A DNA stretch of 64,000 nucleotides from Lenzites betulinus. Lineage: Eukaryota > Basidiomycota > Agaricomycetes > Polyporales > Polyporaceae. The DNA is taken from positions 558,001-622,000 of the forward strand of contig JABYQU010000007.1 in NCBI GenBank assembly GCA_022264855.1, given 5' to 3'. Shown piece by piece: positions 21,258-33,206 of this stretch; the first letter of the stretch is position 1, and each line of letters begins with the position of its first letter. The translations under genes and the position numbers were made by a program. The notes under the pieces were generated by a model. That model was not told the origin of the DNA, ran no database searches, and saw only the letters and a list, made by a program, of their open reading frames with translations.

Positions 21258-21940
21258 GTCGACGGATAGTTGGGCGGGTTTGAGGTAAAGGAGGGTGGGG
21301 ATGCGTGTACGCTCAAAGGTTGAGGTAGAAAATAGGGACTGAGAGAGGGACTGAGAGAACGAAGAGGTTTTGTCGGAGGAGTTGTCTGTCTCTTCCTCTC
21401 CCTCCCGGTCCTTCTTAAATACCCGCACGTTCTTGAACGAACCGACGCGTCTGGGGCTGGGATTACTGCCGTGAACTATCCGCCCGCCGCCGAGAGATCA
21501 CTGAGCGAGATCCCCGAGAGCACCGATTCGTTGGAAAAACAGTGAACACGAGCGGGCGCGCTGTGGTGTCGAGATGCCATGACTTAAACACAGGGCCACG
21601 ACAGTGGCTCCGGACCGTACTCGCAGGCAGTCACAACCGTTCTGCCATTGCTATGAGCTCAGATCATAGAGGTCAACTCACGCCCAATTACGGACGCAAT
21701 TCACATTCAAGCTGCTGGTTTAGCGGCTCACGACTACAACCGCGTTGCGAATACAGTCCAATACACCATGTTCGGACGGCCCATTCGGTATGCACCGTCA
21801 GTGCACTCGCAGAGCAGCGCATACACTACAGACCCGGACACAGGAACCCACAAGCGGACAGTGATCATCGTGCCGGGGAGAGACAGTGATACGCAACCTG
21901 ATTGTCGAGCGGCGGTTCACCCGGCATGATAGAAAAAGTA
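21258..21940. other. Intergenic, promoter of small secreted protein A
   Basis: CT-rich sequence and a TATA-like box lie just upstream of the leftward gene. The rest, to the inverted-repeat element at 21941, shows no gene. Confidence 0.5.
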
Positions 21941-22426
21941 GGGGTGCTCAATTCTGGCCGGCCACGGACACGGGCCACGCTGGACACGCAAAAGCTCGTT
22001 TGATGGCGAGGTGTGCGTCAAATCCCGAGTGCAATAAATCTGTTTATTCCTAGAAGTTCTATCGCACGCTGTGTCGGGGTTCGAAGGTACATGGGCCTAC
22101 TACTGCTCAAGGGGACTTCGCGTTTGGACGTTGTGGGATACTCGACCGCTCGCTTGATGTCCGGTGGACTTTCGTTTGCTTTTTCATAGCTATAGCTAGT
22201 CTGTGTGACGCTGAAACAGGTGCCGCGAGCTCACATAGTCCTGTTTACCCACTGCGCGCGTCGCTGGTACACTTAGGCGGACTCTCAATATTTCCCGTTC
22301 TCAACAAACCCCAACAACCGCGTTTCACGCAGCAAACGATGTCGCTTAGCACGAAAACTCTCATCAAACTCTCTTTTGCGTGTCCAGCGTGGCCCGTGTC
22401 CGTGGCCGGCCAGAATTGAGCACCCC
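21941..22426. mobile_element. Short inverted-repeat element (MITE-like)
   Basis: The ends form a nearly perfect inverted repeat of about 54 bp, starting GGGGTGCTCAATTCTGGCC and including CACGGACACGGGCCACG. Similarity continues more weakly inward (GTTTGATG). The 486-bp unit has no coding frame. Flanks are aaaaagta on the left and gcgacctt on the right, so no clear target duplication remains. Its superfamily is undetermined. Confidence 0.75.
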
Positions 22427-22978
22427 GCGACCTTGCAACGCAAGTCTCTGCGAACCTGAGCAGATCTACGTAAAACGCATCCCCGCATCACCGCCCACTG
22501 CTGGCACTGGCAGCTGCTGGTGTTCCAGCATCATATGCACTGACGCAATTCGTGATCAGGACGCGGACGAGAGTGCTCGGAAGTGCGATGCCCAGCCGTG
22601 TTCGACTCAGGAGAGGACATCCACAGAAGGTGGCTAATCCCCTGCCTCCAACCACTCAGTAGTTGGAAACAGAGCGATAGCTACCTCCAGCACAGACGAG
22701 TCAACCAGAAAAAACGACTCGGACGAACCTGATTGACAGCTCTGTAGTAGACTGTACAGTAGAATTCGTCCTCCATCCGCTCAAAGATTTGCCGATAGCC
22801 TGACGGAGTGATGCATCATGCAAGATCATGCATCGCTAGAAGCCGCTCGTGATCAGCTCCACTTCAAAAGAGCCGTCTAGACGGTCTAGTACCTACGGCA
22901 GAGCAGCCACCCCTTGTATCTGGTGTTGATGGTAGTGACGATACACTCGAGGCGGTGATCAAAAGGGTGCCCTACTGA
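22427..22978. other. Intergenic between two mobile elements
   Basis: No gene is seen. Only the TSD of the next element (CCTACTGA, 22971-22978) can be assigned. Confidence 0.5.
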
Positions 22979-23738
22979 AGGACCCCCGACATTTCTGGCG
23001 TATGCCTGAGCCCTGATCCGGACAAAATTTGGATTTCAGGAGGCCCTATGCCTGAGATAATCCGGACATTTGGGCCTCATTTGGCCCGGAGGCCACATGT
23101 GATCATCCGGACATTGTTCCCGCTCCCAGGTCGACGCCTCATACCAGGATGTCCGGGCTCGGTCCAGGAAGACGCTGGTGAAAGCGCCCAGCAAGGAGGG
23201 GGACTGATGTCACCGCTGACTGTATCACTCTACTTACTATATTGTACCGATGCTTTAGCTGAGTGATCAATCGATCAATTGCAGGCTAATGATGAGTTGT
23301 TAAAGCTGGTTTGTATGATTAGTGTTACAGGTCTCGAAGCGCCGACAGGCCAACCCTATCATAGGGTTGCACTTCATCTGGGTCTTCGCCGGAAGCCCGT
23401 GTCTCGAGGTTACTCGCGTGTAGTTTAAACAACGGTTTTATTACACACGTTGTGCTCTATGACATCCATGCATGGAGCAAAGTCGAATGCATTTTTTTTG
23501 AACGTTTTACTGAAGGAAAGTCAAAATTCGCACAATTTTAGAGGCCTGATACCCGAATCCGGACAAAATTGGTCACCGAACATGCCTCAGGTGTAATCCG
23601 GACATGGCGCCGCGATTTGCGCCAATGCCTCATATAATCCGGACAAAAGTAGCCTTTTTGTATGCCTGATACCCCGGACAGACATTGGCAAATTTCGGGA
23701 CGGGGTATCAGGCATTTTAGGCGAATGTCGGGGGTCCT
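22979..23738. mobile_element. Non-autonomous DNA transposon with 8-bp TSD and TCCGGACA repeats
   Basis: This 760-bp element has inverted ends AGGACCCCCGACATT and a perfect 8-bp duplication CCTACTGA (22971-22978 and 23739-23746). Both subterminal zones carry the motif ATGCCTGA followed by TCCGGACA, at least seven copies in varied spacing (22990-23170 and 23545-23715). The centre is AT-richer and has no transposase. hAT or KDZ superfamilies both fit an 8-bp duplication. The first eight terminal bases, AGGACCCC, are shared with the element at 44866. Confidence 0.85.
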
Positions 23739-23746
23739 CCTACTGA

Positions 23747-24866
23747 CGAGCCGTGCTGCGGATCTTCAGGAACCTGCGAACAAACGGCTTGGTTTGTCGC
23801 AGATATATTGTGGCTTGTGTGAGTCCGGGGTCATGACTTATGACCGTGAAGCGAAGCTTCTTGATGTTGCAGGCCGCCGGGTTCATCACATCAGGACGAG
23901 CCTGGGTAAACAGTAAGTACCGTCGTTGAGGTCTGAGGTGGGGGCCAGGTATGTGAGCAGCCTAGTGACATCGAAGAGGCCCTGTTCAGTGTTCATGTGC
24001 TTGTACTTAGAGGAGGTTTCGAAGGAATGGTCGCACTCATGGCAGGAGTTACGGGGGTTAAGTAAGTAAGTACGAACCGTTGAAGGAGCTGCCATGTGTA
24101 GTTGGTCTTTGGGCGTTAACGTTAAAGTACTAGATATAGCAAGCGCACAATCTTATCTGTTCCGGCATGACATGATCTGATCTGTCTTTCCTCGACGCCG
24201 TGCGTTGTTGCCAGTCCTTCTGCAGGACTCGGACGCAGCGCACAGCATGCAAGGATAAGAAGGTGTGGTCAGCCAGATCTTGCACAAAACGAATTGAATT
24301 CTAACAATACTGCCCAGCTAAAAATACAATGACGAGGACTAACTGATGACAGCGCTGACAGACAACTATAAGGATGTATTACTGCGCGAGCAGGCGGAGT
24401 CCGGGCGGACAGCGACGGGCGGAGATGAGGTGGCGCGGAAATATCCAGGGGGGAGCGAAAACAAGGGAGCAGGGAACGCAACGAGGAGGGAAACCGATAG
24501 TGATGTGAGATCCGGAGGGAGACGAGAGAACAAAGATGGACGCATGCGTTATGTATGGGTCCGGTGGTGTACACTCAGGCGTGTGAGCCGTGAGGAAAGT
24601 GATAGCGCAAGGGGAGGATGGTAATGAATGTGGGTTGCGCAGCTCAACCCGGAGACCTGCGTGTTGCGGGGTGATTTTGTGCGCACCAGCGCGTGGATGC
24701 AACACGCAGGGCGGGAGAGCGCGTGGTCGGGGAAGTGGTACATATGGGAGAGATAACTGGATGTGGCAACGATTGTGGGAGTGGTGGGAGCGACCCGCTC
24801 CTGGAGGGAACAGGATGTTCAGGGAGGTTTATATCTGCGCGGAGGCATTACGCCTAGATGTATATG
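23747..24866. other. Intergenic, no supported gene
   Basis: Frames at 24269-24574 and 24379-24705 (minus) lie downstream of small secreted protein B and could be 3' UTR or later exons if B is spliced beyond 24915. No family features are seen. Confidence 0.4.
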
Positions 24867-25464
24867 TCAGCTACAGCACGTGGAATAGATGTAAGGAGGG
24901 ACACTCACTTCCGTACTCGGTATGGTACTGAAGCCTACGACCTCCACCGCCGGAGCTGCTGCCTCTGCGACAGCTTCGAGGGCTTCCGTAAGCGCATCCG
25001 TACTCGTCGTATCGACAGCGGCGGGTACGACCGCGTCAACCGTGGTACTCGTGGTCGATGCCGGCTGCTGTATGGAGGAGGCGGCTGATTGCAGGGCGGA
25101 AATGAGGAGGTCTATGACTTGGAGGGCGGAGGAGGTTGTGGTAGCAGCGGTGGTGTCGGAGGTGGTCGACTAACGGGTTCATAGTTGATTAGACCGAAAT
25201 ACATGAGCTACGAACAGTGGACTTACGTCGCTGCTGGTCGCGTCGGGGAGGGCGTACAAGCAACCCATCTTGGCGCAGCTGCGGGAAAGAATGCCGGATC
25301 CCGACGCAGACACCGCGGAGGGAATCGGTGCAGCGTATGTCACTGGGAAAGCTACATACAAACGTCAATCAATTGAAGGTCATGAGCGATTCTTGCGACG
25401 TACCACCGACGAACAGCGCGGAGATCGCGAAGGTGCGGGTGAGAATGAAAGTTGTCGCAACCAT
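24867..25464 (-). CDS. Small secreted protein B (MVAT-leader family)
   Basis: Three exons (25404-25464, 25227-25351, 24867-25169) join in frame to 162 codons plus stop. The leader MVATTFILTRTFAISALFVGG is followed, after a phase-1 intron, by a signal-peptide end TYAAPIPSAV. A cysteine pair follows (RSCAKMGCLYALPD). The rest is a long Ala/Thr/Ser-rich region predicted to be amphipathic helix (SALQVIDLLISALQSAASS) ending VEVVGFSTI. Exon 2 is 125 nt, exactly as in copy D (29583-30341), and the promoter is also similar, so B and D arose by duplication. A donor-like gtgagt at the last exon (about 24911) could splice to further exons, so the C-terminus is tentative. The family is unknown to me. Confidence 0.65.
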
Positions 25465-26880
25465 TGTGATATCAACTCAAGTCCAACTTATTCACAAGAA
25501 CGAAAGAGTTTAGAAGTGGAGGAGGAGGAGGAGGGATGGTGCGCCGAAAGTGCAGAACGACTCGGAGGAGATAGCGAGTATTCAGTGGTGTTACCCCGAC
25601 GACCGCCCCAGGATCTTATACAACGTCGCGTAACGGATGAAGGCCGCACGTGCATCTGGACGGAATACGGCTGAAGGACCTCGCTCACTATAGCGCACTC
25701 AAAGCAACCGTCCAAAAAGGCAAGAGGCATCATCAGGGTAGGGTCGCCTTCCAGCGCAAAGTCGCGTCCGTACGCGCCCGAGCTTCTCGACGGGTCGCCG
25801 GGCGGCAATATGCCCTGCCAGTGAGATGTCTCGTGTTTCGTGGTAGAAAAGTGAGCCTAATTTGGGAGTGGCTTTGTGTGCTGGAGTCGTGATGGCGGCT
25901 TCCTCTACGCGACGAACAACGCCTTCCATATTTGGAACGACACTCCAGGGCCTCCGTACAAGCGCTCGCCCGTGCATCATGATGTTTTCTGTCCCGGTCC
26001 CCCCGGAGTCCTTTGCAGCGACGCTGTGGCAGCACGCAGTAACTTCCGACAGAAGGAACAGTGCAAGAAGATCGCAGCTCAAAGTCGAAATCAGCTCGGA
26101 ACGCAGTACACAGCGCCTGTATCTCTTGCCACGTCGTAAGCAGACATTTCTATATGAACGCAACGACGCCCCATCGGTAACTTCAAGTACTCACCAGAAC
26201 TGTTCAGAGATGCGTAGAAAACGTTCGGTTACCCAATAGCTGTCATCTCCGCATTATGACATGCGAACTCCAAATTCTTCTGAGTCCCGCGGGGGCCCTT
26301 CCTTTCAACCTGTTGAAAGTTTGGTCACGATGTCCACTCGTCATCGCTCGCTCTCGTAGCTTAGAGGCCAAGTATGAAATCTGACGCCTTCTAGGGAGCC
26401 TGGACGAGTCCCGGGCGCGGAGGAGCGAGACGTTCAGAATACAAGCGTGCCCAAAGAGAGCGAACCGAGATAGGCGCTCCTCCACCCCGCAAACGTGACA
26501 TGGTGCGCTGTGACGCTCCTTCCATTTCGGGCGGTTCGTTTGAACCTCTCTCGTCCAGATGTTCCGGCGTGAGCCCCCTCGCCGACGTCGCCATACAGTT
26601 GTCATCCAGAACATCTTTATGCGCCTATCAGAGCGCGCTCTGATGACGCTCGAAGAACCAGACGACCAGAAAATCAGGGGGACCTGGCCTTCAGTCTCGC
26701 CGCCCGATGGTGCCAGCGGAGAGTCTCGCCACATTGCTACCCTTCGCGGGCACGCAGCTAGTGGACGTCGCGCCCTAGCTGGTATAGCTGTAAAGTTTAA
26801 TGTATGGCAAATTCAACGTTTCACCAGTGGGAGAGGTACGAGCCATCCGCTCCCTGTTGACGCACTGGCACTGAACTAGT
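24880..26880. repeat. Segmental duplication, copy 1
   Basis: This block, containing gene B and its upstream DNA, is similar in the same orientation to about 29690-31590. Landmarks in both are the gene body, the promoter stretch (CCACTTCTAA..CTCTTT and GTGAATAAGT on the minus strand), ACGAACAACGCCTTCCATAT, and CCATTTCGGGCGGTTCGTTT about 1 kb further upstream. Similarity is patchy, so the duplication is not recent. Confidence 0.7.
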
Positions 26881-27729
26881 AACCATTCCTGGCAGATACC
26901 TCCGGCGCGGCTCGAGATTCAAGTCATGAATTCGAACGCATCCGATCCACCCCGAGTTCTCGAGCACTCTTCCTTACTGCCGATGCATCTCGATCAGTTC
27001 CGAAGCCTGTGCGAAGTTGCCATTGCGTCTTCCACGCATTGCACCAACGCCATGCCTTCACTGGCATGCTGATTCTGCATCCGCCCCCGGCGCGACGGTG
27101 TCTCCCCAACCTGCAGACCCCGCGTGCCCACCCAAGTGAACGTGATTCATCCTGCTCTGGCTAAGCTCCCGGCACTCTACCGTAACCGTCCCTCCGCGGG
27201 CCCACCCACCCAGTGCGCCCAGCCGCTCCGCATCACCGAAGAACCTGTCTCGGGAGACAGTACCGCAACTCTCCGCGCCGCGCTCTGCGTCTTCTTGCGC
27301 TAGTTGCACGCGCTACGCCCCAAGTGAATGACGCGCCTCCGTAACCGCAACGCTCGGGGTGGCTTCTCGCCCATGCCCCATCCGACGAGTCCTTTCAACG
27401 AATCGAGAGAGCCCGTCTTCCTGCGCCTCCACTGCAATCAAACAGAGTGGGTCTGCGGTATGGTGTGCTTGCGGAACTCACACTTGGCGTACGGGTGAGA
27501 TGGATTATAAGACAGGCGCGGCTGCGAAGGCGAGTCCGAGTCGCGCTTCTGTTTTCTGCAGTCAGTGCCTGTCGCACCGTCCTGTCCTTCTACACCTCCT
27601 CCCCCTGTTCCTCGATTCCCTCCGTACTGTTTTCCCATCAGGCTCTGCTGTATTTCCATCTGAGGTTCGTTCAAGCAACACTCGGATTCGAAGCCGCGTG
27701 CCTGACAAACATCTTACACAGCACACAAA
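25465..27729. other. Intergenic between small secreted proteins B and C
   Basis: It starts with the promoter of B and the duplicated block (to about 26880). From 26880 to 27729 there is no supported gene. The last 100 bp are the likely promoter and 5' UTR of gene C. Confidence 0.5.
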
Positions 27730-28547
27730 ATGGTCGCTACCTTCATCCTCACGCGCGCGTTCGCTATTTCCGCGCTCTTCGTCGGTGGTACGTCCCTCTC
27801 CGCCTTCGCTCCCCGGGGGTTCTTCCTTCCGTTGCATGATCCGCTCACAAGCCCCTTCCTACCACAGCATTCCCGCTCGCACACGCCGCGCCCGTCCCCA
27901 ACCCCGTGCCGTCACTCCTCGACACCGTTCCCGTGCGTTCCACCCTCGTTACCCGCGCGCATGGCTATACTTACGCTTCACCGTCCCCGCAGCTCTTTGC
28001 CGCGCACGAGCGCAACGCGTTGCCCACAGGGCTCGTTCCGCAGGCTGCGGAGGTACGCCTTGTCTCGCGTCTTGTTGTCCAGCGTGCGCGCCTACTCACT
28101 ACATGTGCCCAGTTCCCGCAGGAAGATGACTACCTTCAGCGTAGCTACCGCGCAGTCGACGTTGTGAGATGCGAGGTTAGTTTTTATCCCCTCCCGTCCC
28201 GTCTTCCGGGATCCAAGGCTGTGAGCTGATCAATTTCCTTGTTTCTTGTAACTACATAGACCTTAGCCGACGGTGAGGAAAAGCGCGGCTGTCTCCGTCG
28301 CAGAGCGGCCGCACCGGAGCCCGAGCCCGTCACCGCCCCCGTGGAAGCCTTCACGTCCGAAGACGAAGACGTGGAAGAGCGCGCCTGCCGCCCGGAAAGC
28401 TGCCTCCGCCGTCGCGCGCAGTCCGTACCCGCGGGTGCGTTAGTCGACGGGCTTGCGCGACGCGTTGAGCCGGAAGCCGCGCTTGTCGTCGCGGCTGGTG
28501 TAGCGGACGCAGTGGAGCCCGTGAGCGCAGTAGAAATTGAGGCGTGA
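27730..28547 (+). CDS. Small secreted protein C (MVAT-leader family)
   Basis: Five exons (27730-27787, 27868-27932, 27993-28052, 28113-28175, 28260-28547) join in frame to 177 codons plus stop. The leader MVATFILTRAFAISALFVG plus exon 2 (AFPLAHAAPVPNPVP) gives a clear signal peptide with an AHA|AP cleavage site. The mature part includes LPTGLVPQAAE and an Arg/Glu-rich region with two cysteine groups (KRGCLRRRAA and ERACRPESCLRRR). The tail is acidic and Ala/Val-rich. Dibasic KR and RR sites could allow proteolytic processing, which is inference. It is the only copy on the plus strand. Two decayed relatives lie at 40.7-41.3 kb. The function is unknown. Confidence 0.7.
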
Positions 28548-29582
28548 GTCGGGCGTTCGCGATCCGGCATGAGGGTCTCCGAGCCCCCTCTCGTCCACCG
28601 CGAGGGCCTTGTTGCCATGGCGTGGTTTAGAATATGTTATTTTGCTGTGTCGCGCCGCGATGCACAGCGTCATGGCTCGTTATGCCGGTTTTCATTTCTT
28701 TCGCTTCCCTTTCGTTCCATCCCTACCGCCTTTCCTCCCTCGTGGGCCATCAATGGCGCTCCTCCCTTCGCGAGACTCCTTACCACTCCCTTTGCTCACT
28801 GCGCTCACTCCCTTACCCTCAGCCTCGCGCACCCCAATTCGCTCCATTTTTCCGCTCTACTCCATGCTGTATCATAGTAACTATACCCATACCGTCCCAG
28901 CGGCCCGCGCGCCTCCCGTCATCGCACTCTTATGCATGCTTTTGACTCTCGCGTAACGTCGGCTTTGAGACCGTGGCAATGATCACCTATATCTGCAAAT
29001 GAGGACGTGAGACTGCGAAGACGGCGGTTCCGTCGGTCCGAGCGCGCACGGTGCACAGGTGCACCGGATTTGCCCAGGACGAGGTCTCTGCTACACTACG
29101 CTCTCTGTGAACGTAGCATTACAGTGAACAGCTATGCACTACAGGACGACGTAGCACATAAGTCAAGTTCGCAGCCACCCTTCCAGAAATGACGATAAGA
29201 TTACAATGCACCATTATAGACGATACAGATTATGTCTACGCTGCGCATGCTCGCAGTAAGGCTACAATCGGACTGAGATAAACAGCGTCGTGTCCGCACG
29301 ACGAGGCAGTATACAGCGCAATACACGGGGACCCGGTAGGGTATACTAAGGTAGGTAGCGTTCTCTAAGCCTGAGCGTCGAGAAGTCCGGTAATGAGCGT
29401 GGTCTGCGCGACCCGGGCCCGCACCCTGAGACCTGTGGGTCGCGAAGCCGCTCTGCGCACCAGTGCGCTGAAGGCGGCTAGGGAGGGCGGGGCGGGAGGG
29501 GGAGCATGGTCGGAGCAGGAATAGCGATGTGAGAGATAGCAGCGAGTCTGGTAAAGAGCGTGGGGTGTTGTGGACGTCCTCT
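28548..29582. other. Intergenic between C and D
   Basis: This is the 3' side of both genes (convergent C plus, D minus). Frames such as 28634-28945 are low-complexity Ser/Pro/Leu readings. No gene is supported. Confidence 0.5.
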
Positions 29583-30341
29583 CTATGGAGAGGGCGGAGT
29601 CTGGGGGGAGTTTCGCGTCGATGTAGATGCATTAGACCTGTGTGTACGCGTGAATACACAACATCCCACATAAACGCTAGGAGATACACTCACGTCTGCA
29701 CTGGAGATAGTACTGAAGCCAACCACCTCCACCGCTGGCGCCGAGGCCTCGGAAGACTCGGAGTCGGCAACACCCGCAGCGGCGACGGCGTCCAACGCCG
29801 CCTCGAGTGTACTGGTGTTCGCTGTGTCGGTTGTGTCGGCGGCGGCGGGGACGGCAGCGTTGACTGTGGTGTTCGCGGCCGGGACGGAGGCGGTCTGTTG
29901 CATAGAGGAGGCGGCCGACTGCAGGGCAGAGATAAGCGCGTCTATGACCTGGAGGGCGGAGGAGGTAGTGTCGGAGGAGACGGCGACTGGTGTAGTGGTG
30001 GTGGTAGTGGCAGCAGTGGTGTTGGACTGGTATAATGTACATGGGTTGATTAGGCTATCTGATGCAGTATGCGAAAGGGGGGAAGGCACTGACGGTGTCG
30101 CTGGCCTCGTCGGGGATGACCACCATGCAGCTCATGCGCCGGCAGGAGCGGGGAAGGATGCCCGATCCTATAGCAGCCACCGCGGAGGGAATCGGTGCGG
30201 CGTACGCTCCCGAGAAAGCTACATATGACACGAAGGTTAATCGTTTACATCACGAGTGCGGACGCATCACCGCGACATACCACTGACGAAGAGCGCAGAG
30301 ACCGCGGAGACGCGGGTGAGGATGAAAGTTGCTGCGACCAT
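29583..30341 (-). CDS. Small secreted protein D (MVAT-leader family)
   Basis: Three exons (30281-30341, 30094-30218, 29583-30026) join in frame to 209 codons plus stop. The leader MVAATFILTRVSAVSALFVSG and exon 2 (AYAAPIPSAVAA) form the signal peptide. The cysteine pair is RSCRRMSCMVVIPDEAS. A Thr-rich linker leads to an Ala/Ser helix region (SSALQVIDALISALQSAASS), a further Ala/Thr region, and VEVVGFSTISSADV. The last 30 residues (VFTRTHRSNAS onward) come from reading past a donor-like gtgagt and may be spliced differently. It is a clear paralogue of B with the same exon 1 and exon 2 lengths. Confidence 0.65.
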
Positions 30342-31590
30342 TCTTTATTCGGCTCGAGCCCACTTATTCACAGAACGAAGCAAAGAGATTAGAAGTGGGG
30401 GGAGGCGAAGAACGGAGGCGGAACGGTTTAAGAGTGACAGTGAGCAGTCGATACTGTCAGTGGGACGCCACTCCGAGGATCTTATACATTGCTACACCGA
30501 CGAGGGACAGCCGCGTGTGCGCGGGGACAGGTGCAGCTGAAGGGTGCCGGTCGCTATAGGGCACTCAAAGGACTCGTCCAAAGAGGCAGCAGGGTGCGGC
30601 CGGCTGAAGCTGCCGCCGGGCAAAAAAAGAGTAATGGTAGGTTATTCTTGCTTGTCGTTGTACAAGAGGGGGTCGATTTAGATGGACCTTGTGTGCTGGG
30701 GGCGCGCCGCGCGTCGGCATCTACACTGCGACGAACAACGCCTTCCATATCTGGCGAGAGACCGACACGGGCCTCATTGCATGAGCGCTTTCCCGCCTTG
30801 CGTGAGTCTTTTCAGGTTCCAGCATCACTGGTCTTATCCACAAGCTTGGCAGCGAAAGCATCAGCTCGCTGTGGCTCAAGAACATAGGATGAACTCCCAG
30901 CTAATGCGATGCATAGGTTGTCGCAACCTGGAGGTTCTGCAACATAAGCACCCCCTTTTTGTAGGTAGTACAAGTCATCAGAGCCGTCGAGTAATACTCA
31001 CCTTGACTACACAGTGAAAGCGTCGACTTCCAGTTGCGCGTTTAGCATCATCGCTTCAAAGCGTTGTAACTCGAACTCCAATTCTCACCAACCACTGTCA
31101 GCATGGAGGCAGTGACGTTTCTGAGCAGCAGCCCCATGCCGTCCCTTCCGTTTCAATCACTCGAGCCGCCTGACATTGCACCCTCAGATAGCAAAAAGCC
31201 CCAGTAAGAGACTCGAAATTCTTGATCAAGAGAATCTAGACGAGACCACCCGGGCGCGGAGATGGGAGGGCAGAATACAAGTGTCGCTAAACGCGGCCCC
31301 CCGCAGGCGCCCGCAAACCAGCGAACGTGTCACGGTGCGCTGTGACTCTCTTTCCATTTCGGGCGGTTCGTTTGAACCCCTCTCGGACTCGGAGTCCAAA
31401 TCATCCTGCCACGACACTTGGCCGATGCGCCCGCGCGGCTCTGGTCTCGAAGTCTATTGCGGGCCTATCAGATCGCGGTCTGATGAGGCTTGAGAAATTA
31501 AATGGACGGAGAGTTCGGGGAACTTGGCAGTACGACTCCGGTCGGTGCTTTGAACTTGAATCGCTTGAAGACACTGACTGCCTTGCCGCA
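29690..31590. repeat. Segmental duplication, copy 2
   Basis: This matches about 24880-26880 in the same orientation and includes gene D and its upstream DNA; see the other copy for shared landmarks. Confidence 0.7.
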
Positions 31591-33206
31591 TAGTCTTCCT
31601 TCGTCATGAAGTTGGCACGTAATTGGTAGACGATGAGCTATGGCTGGGATGAACCCTGATGTCGGCACACAACATATCCCACACAAGCTCGATGGAAGCC
31701 GGGGGAGATACGTTGTTCGAGTTGTCGCTCCGGGTCGCACTGATGTGATGACATCAGCATTTTGACACCTCCCCTTCAGGCTCCTCCCAAGTAGCTGAAG
31801 TCTTCCAAGTCCTCTCAAGTCCAGGACTTTTGAAGACCAGTCCATTTGCCTAACAAGTCGTGTATACTTTGCCAAGTTGCATCTTGTCTTGAAAAGTCCA
31901 TGAAGACGGTCATGAAGTAGCTGTACAAGACCATTCTAAGAGAAATATATCAGCATTGCTGTACTTCATTTTGGGCTTGTAATCACACTTGGTTTCCAAT
32001 AGGCACACATGGATGCACACTTCACAGACATCAACTGATCCATTATCAGCAGTACACAGCACAGTACTACACAAGCTAACAGTGGTAGGAGATATCTATG
32101 AAGGCTGGTTAAGCAGCCTGTACCATACATAAGACACTGGGTTGAACCAGTGACCAGGTGGGGACAACGGCAGCGCCAAGACAAGTCCGCGGCAAATATG
32201 GGATGGGGGACATCGGTCCCGAAGACTCGGAACCGACCACAAGAACGGAAGCGAAGACGAGACCGGGGGAACCACACGAGAACGGGAAACGAAGACAATT
32301 GAGGGGGGGATAGAGCTCATACTAGACGGTGGGGGTACGCAAAAAATAGGTACGAACACAGGGCGGCGGACGACGAGAGAGGTCCCCAAACACAAGGCGG
32401 TAGGTAAAAATGAAACGGGGACAACGTGGACGCGTGGACGACAAGGACGCGGAGTCGGAGGCGGTGCTGACTTGACAATGACGCGGGGGCGACGACGACG
32501 CATGGTCGACAAGGACGACGCTCGGTCAACGACGAGGATGCGCGTATGCGGGGGGACGACAAGGGCGCGGGGCCGACGACGAAGACGCGGGGCCGACGAC
32601 GAAGACGCGGGGCCGACGACGAAGACGCGGGGCCGACGACGAAGACGCGGGGCCGACGACGAAGACGCGGGGCCGACGACGAAGACGCGGGGCCGACGAC
32701 GAAGACGCGGGGCCGACGACGAAGACGCGCAGTGAACGACGAGACGAGGACGCGGGGCCGACGACGAGGACGCGCACGCAGGGCCGATGACACAGACGCG
32801 GTGCCGACGACGAGGACGCGAGGACGAGGACGCGGGGCCGGCGACGAGGACGCGTGGTCAACGACGAGGACGTGCGCACGCGGGGCCGACGACGAGGACA
32901 CCCAGTCAACGACAATGCACGGTGGACGAGGATGCAGTCCGACGAGGACGCGGGGTTGACCACGAGGACACGGCGGGACACTGGCATAAACGAGGCGGGG
33001 GACAGAAACGAGGCGGGGGACGGAGACAAGGCAGGGGACGGAGACGAGACGCGGGACGGAGACGAGACGGGGGACGGAGACTAGACGGGGGACGACGGGA
33101 CAACAGACGCATGGTTGAACATCGCTGGATGGCGTGAAACCGACCGGTTGAGCGGATGGGTCTGCCTACTCAGATAACATCTGTATCTACCCTGTGCACC
33201 AACTGA
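30342..33206. other. Duplicated non-coding block, then gene-poor DNA with a tandem repeat
   Basis: Up to about 31590 this is the duplicated upstream block of gene D. From 31755 to 31960 there are repeated AAGTC/AAGAC words that may be subterminal repeats of the mobile element to the right. 32160-33100 is purine-rich on the plus strand and contains the 20-bp repeat array. Long frames here arise only because the repeat lacks stops. Confidence 0.5.
32567..32728. repeat. 20-bp tandem repeat array
   Basis: The unit GAAGACGCGGGGCCGACGAC is repeated perfectly seven times (32581-32720), with partial units on both sides. Degenerate GACGAGGACGCG and GACGGAGACGAG units continue to about 33090. The period of 20 is not a multiple of three and no frame is stopped, so it yields artificial Arg/Asp-rich frames on both strands. 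Confidence 0.95.

Noticed and set aside
32567..32728. Possible CRISPR-like array
   Set aside because: The units are directly adjacent with no variable spacers, and the host is a eukaryote.
32317..33029. Long Arg/Ser- and Arg/Asp-rich frames on both strands
   Set aside because: They result from a stop-free 20-bp tandem repeat, not from selection on a protein.
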